Assembly: GCA_026193555.1 (NCBI GenBank)
Contig: JAPHUU010000352.1
Span: forward strand, 1 to 13,115
Length of the DNA: 13,115 nucleotides
Direction of reading: 5' to 3'
DNA from: Rhodanobacter sp.
Lineage (GTDB): Bacteria; Pseudomonadota; Gammaproteobacteria; Xanthomonadales; Rhodanobacteraceae
Shown: positions 6,865-13,115 of the stretch, in pieces
How positions within the stretch are numbered: the first letter of the stretch is position 1
How the letters are laid out: every line of letters begins with the position of its first letter
Made by a program: the position numbers and the translations under genes
The notes under the pieces: model-generated
The model's database searches: none
The model's input: the letters and a program-made list of their open reading frames with translations, nothing else
What the model was told of the DNA's origin: nothing

Positions 6865-9726
6865 TCAGCCCGCATGGCCTGATACCCCGAAGGCGAAGCC
6901 GAGCGCATCGGTGACCTCGCGCACGCTGCCGGCCAGCTGCTCCAGCTCCGCATCCCGCGGCGCGATACGCGAGCGCAGATCGAGGGTGCAGGCCAGTGCC
7001 CGCTGCAACAGGTTCGCATGCGCTACCGTCAGCAGCGCGGCTTGACCGGGATCAAGCAGTCCGGCGGCGCGGCATGCCTCGATCAGGCCGGCATTGGCGG
7101 TGACTCCCAGCAGACTGGGCTGTTGCGCGGCATGCGCCAGCGCCAGCCCCTGCACCGCGAACTCGATGTCGAGCAGGCCGCCATGACCCTGCTTGAGATC
7201 GAAGTGCGCCGCATCGGAACGATCACGTTCGGCACGCCAGCGACGGCGCATGTCGCTGACTTCGGCAAACACGGCAGTTTGTTCACGCGGTGCTCCCAGA
7301 ATCTCGCGACGCACCTCGGCCAGCTCCACATGAAGCGCGGCATCGCCTGCCACCGGACGGGCGCGCAACAGCGCCTGATGTTCCCACGTCCACGCGCGAC
7401 CCTTCTGGTAGGCGGTGAACGCCTCCAGGCTGCTGACCAGCAGGCCCTTGGATCCGTCCGGACGCAGCCGCGCATCGACCTCGTACAGGCGCCCGCCGCG
7501 GGTCATCACCGTCAACCAGTTCATCGCCCGCTGGGCGAGGCGCTGGTACCAGCGCGCGCCTTCCAGCGGGCGGGCGCCATCGCTCATGACCTGGGCGCGC
7601 CGGCCATCGTAGACAAACACCAGGTCCAGATCCGAGGCGAAGCCCAGTTCCTCGCCGCCGAGACTGCCGTAGCCGAGCACTGCGAAACCTGAGCCGACGC
7701 CCGGCAAGCGGCCATGCTGGGCAATCAGCTCACGCTCGGCCAGCGCAAGCACGGCACCAATCACCGATTCGGCCAGCGCGGCGAGCCGACGCGCGGTAGC
7801 CACGGCATCGGCGCGGCCATCGTTGAAGGCCAGTCCCAGCCGAAACGCAGTGGACGCCTTGAACTCGTTGATTCGCTCCAGCTCGGCCTCGGCCTCGCGC
7901 TCGTCCAGCGTAGTCAGCACGCGGGCGATTTCGGCGGCGATATCGGCGCGCTTGAATGGCAGTTGATCGATGCGCGGGTCGAGCACGTCATCCAGCAGCA
8001 ACGGCTGGGCGATCACCCGTTCGGCCAGGAAGGCACTGTCGCCGAACAGATGCACCAACCGCTTGCACGCGGCCGGTTGCTCCTCGAGAAGGGCCAGATA
8101 GGACGATCGCCGTGCCACCGCCAGCATCAGCCGACACAGTCGAAGCATCGAGGGTACCGGCGCCGCGCTGGCGCGCGCGGCGCCGAACAGCTGCGGCGTC
8201 AGCCGATCCAGTCGCTCGCGCGAGCGCGCCGACATCGCCCGCACCTGGGGTGCCTGCGGCAATTTCAACAGTGCCTCGGTCAGCTCGGCAGCGGGAACGA
8301 AACCGCAGGCCTCCAGCATCGAAGGTTGCAGCGATTCGTCGCATGCCTGTTTCCACAGCCGCGTGTCCTCGACCGGCGCGCTGGCGGCACGGCCCCCCTG
8401 CGGCATCAGTACGGCGGCGAATTCCTCGCTGACGATGGCGCGATGCCGGGCCAGCGCCGCATCGAGCGCGGCCCAATCGTCAAAATCCAGGCTCAGCGCG
8501 ATGCGTTCGCGGCCGAGCGGGTCGTCGGGAATATCGTGCGTCTGCGCATCGCGCAGCATCTGCACATGATTCTCCGCCCGGCGCAGCAAGCCGTAGGCCT
8601 CGCGCAAGGCGCGTGCGCGTACCGCACTGATGTGGCCGCGCGTCTCGCAGGCACCGAGCGCCGGCAACAGGCCGCGCACGCGCAGGCTTGGTTCACGCCC
8701 GCCGCGAATCAGCTGGATCAGTTGCACGATGAATTCAATCTCGCGGATGCCGCCGGGGCCCAGCTTGAGATTGTCGGCCAGATCCTTGCGGGCAACCTCG
8801 GCATCAATCAGTGCCTTCATCTCGCGCAGCCCGGCGAACGCGGTGTAGTCCAGATACTTGCGATAGACGAAGGGTCGCAGCAGCTCCTGCAGCTGCTTGC
8901 CGGCGGCGCGATCGCCGACCACCGGGCGCGCCTTGATCCATGCGTAGCGCTCCCAGTCACGCCCTTCGCTTTGGTAGTACTGCTCCATCGCGGCGAACGA
9001 CAGCGCCAGCCGGCCGGCGTTGCCAAACGGGCGCAGGCGCAGATCGACCCGGGCGCAGATGCCATCCATGGTCGGCTCATGCAGCAGGCGCACCAACTGG
9101 CGACCAAGCCGCACGAAATACTCACTGTTGTCGAGCGGTCGCACGCCATCGCTCTGGCCACCTTGCGGATAGGCCAGCACCAGATCGATGTCCGAGGAGA
9201 AATTGAGCTCGCTGCCTCCGAGCTTGCCGAAGCCGACCACCACCATCCGCTGCAGGTTGCCCTCGTGATCGCGGCTGTGGCCGTAACGCGCGGCCATCGC
9301 CCGTTCGGACCAGCGGAGCGCCACCTCCAGCAGCGCCTCGTACAGCACGCTGGTCGCCGACAGGGTCTCCGTCAGTTCGTCCAGCCCGTTGACGTCGCGG
9401 AACACCAGCCGCAGCGCCTCGGCATGACGAAATCGGCGCAGCACCGCCATGCACTCGGCTTCGTCGGCAGGCAGCTTCAACGCGTCGATGCGGGCGCTGG
9501 CGTCACCACCGGAGCGCAGCCGCTCCAGCCCCTGTGGCGCCAGCAGTTGCGGCTGGCGCGACCAGACATCAAAGGCGAAATCGCTGGCCAGCAAGGTACG
9601 CCGGATCCGTTCAGCCACCCCCGCATCATCGTGCAGCGGCACCCCGGCGGCACGGCAGCGAGCCATCAGCTCGCCGTAACGGTCGTCGATCAGCGCTCGC
9701 AGCGCGGAGGATTCAGGGGTAGCCAT
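6865..9726 (-). CDS. glnE: Bifunctional glutamine synthetase adenylyltransferase/adenylyl-removing enzyme
   Basis: A 953-residue protein, close to the E. coli length of 946. It adds AMP to, and removes AMP from, a tyrosine of glutamine synthetase in response to PII and glutamine, and acts in the cytosol. Two nucleotidyltransferase domains are visible. The N-terminal adenylyl-removing domain has GFGKLGGSELNFSSDIDL (165-182; D179 and D181 likely metal ligands) and ARVDLRLRPFG (225-235). The C-terminal adenylyltransferase domain has GYGSLGGEELGFASDLDL (685-702; D699 and D701) and EVDARLRPDGSKG (749-761). Each is followed by a helical segment carrying GGIREIEF (325-332) or GGLLDIEF (849-856). The domain duplication is intact. 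The start at 9726 has GGAG only about 2 nt upstream; an in-frame ATG 48 nt further out adds residues unlike the family. It is divergent from the LTA-synthase-like gene. Confidence 0.97.
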   Translation of the reverse strand: MATPESSALRALIDDRYGELMARCRAAGVPLHDDAGVAERIRRTLLASDFAFDVWSRQPQLLAPQGLERLRSGGDASARIDALKLPADEAECMAVLRRFRHAEALRLVFRDVNGLDELTETLSATSVLYEALLEVALRWSERAMAARYGHSRDHEGNLQRMVVVGFGKLGGSELNFSSDIDLVLAYPQGGQSDGVRPLDNSEYFVRLGRQLVRLLHEPTMDGICARVDLRLRPFGNAGRLALSFAAMEQYYQSEGRDWERYAWIKARPVVGDRAAGKQLQELLRPFVYRKYLDYTAFAGLREMKALIDAEVARKDLADNLKLGPGGIREIEFIVQLIQLIRGGREPSLRVRGLLPALGACETRGHISAVRARALREAYGLLRRAENHVQMLRDAQTHDIPDDPLGRERIALSLDFDDWAALDAALARHRAIVSEEFAAVLMPQGGRAASAPVEDTRLWKQACDESLQPSMLEACGFVPAAELTEALLKLPQAPQVRAMSARSRERLDRLTPQLFGAARASAAPVPSMLRLCRLMLAVARRSSYLALLEEQPAACKRLVHLFGDSAFLAERVIAQPLLLDDVLDPRIDQLPFKRADIAAEIARVLTTLDEREAEAELERINEFKASTAFRLGLAFNDGRADAVATARRLAALAESVIGAVLALAERELIAQHGRLPGVGSGFAVLGYGSLGGEELGFASDLDLVFVYDGRRAQVMSDGARPLEGARWYQRLAQRAMNWLTVMTRGGRLYEVDARLRPDGSKGLLVSSLEAFTAYQKGRAWTWEHQALLRARPVAGDAALHVELAEVRREILGAPREQTAVFAEVSDMRRRWRAERDRSDAAHFDLKQGHGGLLDIEFAVQGLALAHAAQQPSLLGVTANAGLIEACRAAGLLDPGQAALLTVAHANLLQRALACTLDLRSRIAPRDAELEQLAGSVREVTDALGFAFGVSGHAG

Positions 9727-9869
9727 CGCTCCATTGTGCCGCAGCGCGGCAGGAAAGATTCCGCCGCACACCACAGTCGGTGCACCGGCGTCGCAGGGGA
9801 ATGGTGATCGACTTGCCCAAGAACCCGGCTGGCAGGATTCGGCACCTACACTGGGTTCATGTTTTCCGG

Positions 9870-9898
9870 ATTACATTTCGGTGTCCGCCCCATGACAG
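9870..9898 (-). promoter_or_regulatory. glnE: Candidate sigma70 promoter for glnE
   Basis: On the minus strand CTGTCA (9898-9893, four of six consensus bases) and TGTAAT (9875-9870, five of six) are separated by 17 nt, the ideal spacing. The glnE leader would be about 135 nt. It lies over the extra N-terminal codons of the longer start options for the divergent gene, which mildly favours the shorter start at 9916 for that gene. This is a by-eye match only. Confidence 0.35.
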
Positions 9899-9915
9899 CA
9901 GGACCCGGGATCGCC

Positions 9916-11802
9916 ATGACGTTGAATTCCACAAGTCCGCCCCGTCGTTGGCGCATGCTGGCTCCGCGCATCGGACTGGTGCTGCTGCTGGCACTGGCCT
10001 TCGTGCTGTTGACCGGGCTGCTCGATGGCGGACTGGGCGTGCAGCCGTGGCGGCTGCTGGATCAACCGCGGTTTCCACTGGCCAATGCCCTGCCGGGCCT
10101 GTTGATTGCCGGCCTTCTGCTGGTGCTGACTCGACGACCGCTGCTGTCGTTCGGACTGACCTTCCTGCTGCAGGGGCTGATCTACGCTGTCAATGTCCTG
10201 AAGGTGGCGAACCTTGGCACACCGCTGTTGCCAGCCGATTTCCGCATGGTCGGGCAGTTGCGAAAGGGTGGCATGCATGTGCTGTCCGGCTACCTGCCGC
10301 ACAGCCCATGGCCCTACCTGATGCTGGTTGGCGGCGTGCTGCTGGTGGTCGCGATGTGGCGCCATGAGACGCCGATGTTCCCGCGTCGTACCCGCGGCAG
10401 GCGCTTGCTCACCGGCACCGTGCTGGCGGTGACGCTGTTCAGCATGCTGTTCGGCGCATCGGCCTGGGGCAAGCTCTACAACGGCAGGGTGCTGTGGCTG
10501 GAACCCTGGTCGGCCTCATCCACCAGCAGCCATTCCGGGCTGATCAGCTCACTGGTGATGTTTCAGCTGCAATTCGGTCATGGCAAGGCAAAACCCGATG
10601 CCGCCTCAGCGGCCCGGTTGATTGGCCAGACGACGCCGGCACTGCAGCAATACATGCAGGCGGCTCAGGGCAACGACGCGTTGCCGGACATCGTGGTGAT
10701 CCAGAGCGAATCGTTCTTCGATCCGACCACCATGCGCGGTTTCGAGGCGAGCCAGTTCACCCCGAACCTGCGACGGCTGGCCGCCCATGGCGTCAGCGGC
10801 GAGCTGCACGTGCCGACCTTTGGCGGTGGAACCATTCGTACCGAGTTCGAGGTGCTGACCGGGCTGTCGCTGCGCTACTTCGACAACCTGCACTTCCCCT
10901 ACCTGCAGATGAACCACGAGACGGTGCCGAGTCTGGTGCGTACGCTGAACACGCACGGCTATGAAACGATCGCGCTGCACGGCAACGACCCCTCGTTCTG
11001 GAACCGCACCAGCGCGTTCAAGGCGCTGGGATTTGACCGCTTCGTGTCGCAGGCCTCGTTTCCCGCCCACGCGGCGAGGGATGGCAAGTACATGACCGAC
11101 AGCGCAATGACCGATGAGATCATGACGCTGATGAAGGACAGCGGCCCGCCCCAATTCATCTTCGCCATCAGCATCGAAGCCCATGGCCCGTATGACGTCG
11201 AGCCCGACCACGTCGCCGAACGCGATGCCATCCCGGTACCCGAAGGCGTCACCGGCAATGCCCGACGCGAGCTGCAGACCTACCTGTATCACATCGGTCA
11301 CGCCGATGCCGAACTGGGCCGACTGGTGACATGGCTGGCCCAGCGCAAGCGCTCTAGCCTGGTGTTGTTCTATGGCGATCACCTGCCCGCGCTGAGCGGC
11401 AGCTATGCCATCACCGGCTTTGTCGACGGCAGGGACATGCTGAGTCAGGCCGGCACCTGGCTGCTGGTGGATCCGCACAGCAATGGCAAGCCAAGGCGGC
11501 TGGACACCGCATCGTGGTTGCTGCCGGGCATGCTGCTGGAACAAGCCGGCATCCGCGACGATGCCTATTTCGCACTAACCGATCTTGTCGGCCCGCGACT
11601 CGCCGCACTGACCCGGGCCCCCGGCGCCCCACCGGCGCTCGAAGGCAGCGAACAACAGCGGGTGGATCAGGCCATGGCCAGCATCGACCAGCTGCGCATG
11701 GACGGCAAGCTGGAGCAACTGTTGCCGAAGCCCGCCGTCGCCGTGGCGGGCGTCCCTTCGGCGAATACCGGAGTGGTCAGAACTGCCGCAGCATTGCCCT
11801 GA
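9916..11802 (+). CDS. LTA synthase-like inner-membrane phosphotransferase/sulfatase-fold protein
   Basis: A 628-residue protein with five predicted transmembrane helices (about 17-37, 58-73, 77-98, 132-149, 164-182) and a large external alkaline-phosphatase/sulfatase-fold domain, the topology of LtaS. Catalytic-site counterparts are visible: E265 in QSESFF, the nucleophile T306 in FGGGTIRTEFE, W362 and R364 in FWNRTSAF, H423 in EAHGPY, and D488-H489 in FYGDHLP. In Gram-positives LtaS polymerises glycerol phosphate from phosphatidylglycerol. Gram-negative relatives such as OpgB transfer phosphoglycerol to periplasmic glucans, and others are uncharacterised. Here the acceptor is unknown. An in-frame ATG at 9859 would add 19 residues. 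I prefer 9916 because codons before it (TTA, GGA, ACA, GCA) are unlike the gene body; the start is uncertain. The last ~60 residues look like a disordered tail. Confidence 0.92.
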   Translation: MTLNSTSPPRRWRMLAPRIGLVLLLALAFVLLTGLLDGGLGVQPWRLLDQPRFPLANALPGLLIAGLLLVLTRRPLLSFGLTFLLQGLIYAVNVLKVANLGTPLLPADFRMVGQLRKGGMHVLSGYLPHSPWPYLMLVGGVLLVVAMWRHETPMFPRRTRGRRLLTGTVLAVTLFSMLFGASAWGKLYNGRVLWLEPWSASSTSSHSGLISSLVMFQLQFGHGKAKPDAASAARLIGQTTPALQQYMQAAQGNDALPDIVVIQSESFFDPTTMRGFEASQFTPNLRRLAAHGVSGELHVPTFGGGTIRTEFEVLTGLSLRYFDNLHFPYLQMNHETVPSLVRTLNTHGYETIALHGNDPSFWNRTSAFKALGFDRFVSQASFPAHAARDGKYMTDSAMTDEIMTLMKDSGPPQFIFAISIEAHGPYDVEPDHVAERDAIPVPEGVTGNARRELQTYLYHIGHADAELGRLVTWLAQRKRSSLVLFYGDHLPALSGSYAITGFVDGRDMLSQAGTWLLVDPHSNGKPRRLDTASWLLPGMLLEQAGIRDDAYFALTDLVGPRLAALTRAPGAPPALEGSEQQRVDQAMASIDQLRMDGKLEQLLPKPAVAVAGVPSANTGVVRTAAALP

Positions 11803-11869
11803 CCTGGACCCGGAAAATGTCCTGGCCGGGCGGAGCAAGAGGGATGGGAGCCCGAGGTGGCACAGCCCA

Positions 11870-11911
11870 TGCCGCAAGCCCGCCAAGGCGCGGCAGGCTG
11901 CCAGATTTTTT
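11870..11911 (+). terminator. Possible terminator after the LTA-synthase-like gene
   Basis: TGCCGC (11870-11875) can pair with GCGGCA (11890-11895), with an inner GCC/GGC pairing across a 2-nt bulge. A run of six T follows at 11906-11911, about 10 nt beyond the stem, which is further than ideal. It would end transcription about 100 nt after the stop codon. The stronger downstream hairpin at 11970-11997 could also serve this gene. Confidence 0.3.
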
Positions 11912-11969
11912 CGGAAGAGGGTGAATTGGGATTGCGGTCAGCGCCCGGACTGGCGATCACTCGAGACCT

Positions 11970-11997
11970 AAAAAAACCCCGCCGAAGCGGGGTTTTT
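11970..11997 (-). terminator. Rho-independent terminator of groEL
   Basis: A perfect 11-bp stem (11972-11982 with 11987-11997), with a GC-rich core and an A/T outer part, closes a stable UUCG loop on the minus strand. It is followed on that strand by a T-run (complement of A 11970-11976). It lies about 25 nt after the groEL stop. The plus strand reads out as TTTTT, so it may also stop transcription from the convergent LTA-synthase-like gene. Confidence 0.93.
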
Positions 11998-12022
11998 CGT
12001 ATCACAGCGTTGAGCGCCTAAC

Positions 12023-13115
<1,093 letters not shown>

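Noticed and set aside
6741..7019. A 92-codon minus-strand open frame spanning the end of glnE and the gap after it
   Set aside because: Its first part is an out-of-frame reading of glnE and the rest has no ribosome binding site or recognisable sequence. It is most likely chance.
7714..9807. A 697-codon open frame on the plus strand opposite glnE
   Set aside because: It is antisense to a clearly conserved gene. Its translation is rich in Gln, His, Arg and Gly with no domain-like pattern. Long open antisense frames are expected in GC-rich coding DNA.
9829..9846. TGGCAGG...GGCAC resembling a sigma54 promoter upstream of the LTA-synthase-like gene
   Set aside because: The distance between the GG and GC elements is one base short of the required -24/-12 spacing, and the -12 half lacks the TTGC form.
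10606..11544. A 312-codon minus-strand open frame inside the LTA-synthase-like gene
   Set aside because: The plus-strand frame holds all the catalytic motifs. The antisense product is Gln/Arg/His-rich and resembles no family I know.

Overview
The window is about 13 kb of GC-rich chromosomal DNA, densely packed with genes that mostly carry ordinary proteobacterial functions. A Rhodanobacteraceae/Xanthomonadaceae-like gammaproteobacterium (Rhodanobacter, Dyella or Luteibacter type) is the best guess. The reasons are the GroEL tail rich in His, Gly and Met, the full-length GlnE, the ELM1-family gene, and the large propeller-type diguanylate cyclase. This placement is inference from protein style and no database was searched. 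I see no rRNA, tRNA, insertion sequence, integrase, CRISPR array or attachment site.

Layout from left to right. (1) A 5'-truncated Yip1-family membrane protein on the plus strand enters from the left edge and ends at a strong, symmetric terminator hairpin. (2) A two-gene minus-strand unit follows: a RutE-like nitroreductase and, 37 nt downstream, a secreted YceI-like lipid-binding protein. (3) Divergent from it is a plus-strand ELM1-family protein. Its stop codon overlaps by 6 bp the stop codon of (4), a very large minus-strand gene for a membrane-bound diguanylate cyclase with a periplasmic beta-propeller sensor. (5) Upstream of that, also on the minus strand, is glnE, the adenylyltransferase/adenylyl-removing enzyme that controls glutamine synthetase. 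(6) Divergent from glnE is a plus-strand LTA-synthase-like membrane phosphotransferase. (7) The right edge holds the 3' two thirds of groEL on the minus strand, ending at a canonical terminator. The gap between (6) and (7) is convergent.

Functionally the genes do not form one pathway. They are separate units: nitrogen control (glnE), protein folding (groEL), c-di-GMP signalling, envelope-related proteins (Yip1, YceI, ELM1, LTA-synthase-like) and a reductase. Several act in or on the envelope: the YceI protein is exported, the cyclase senses in the periplasm, and the LTA-synthase-like enzyme has its catalytic domain outside the inner membrane. A shared role is not shown. I found no clear undescribed multi-gene system. 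The items most worth a second look are the cyclase architecture with its four periplasmic cysteines, the convergent stop-codon overlap with the ELM1 gene, the LTA-synthase-like enzyme in a presumed Gram-negative, and the uncharacterised soluble half of the Yip1-family protein.
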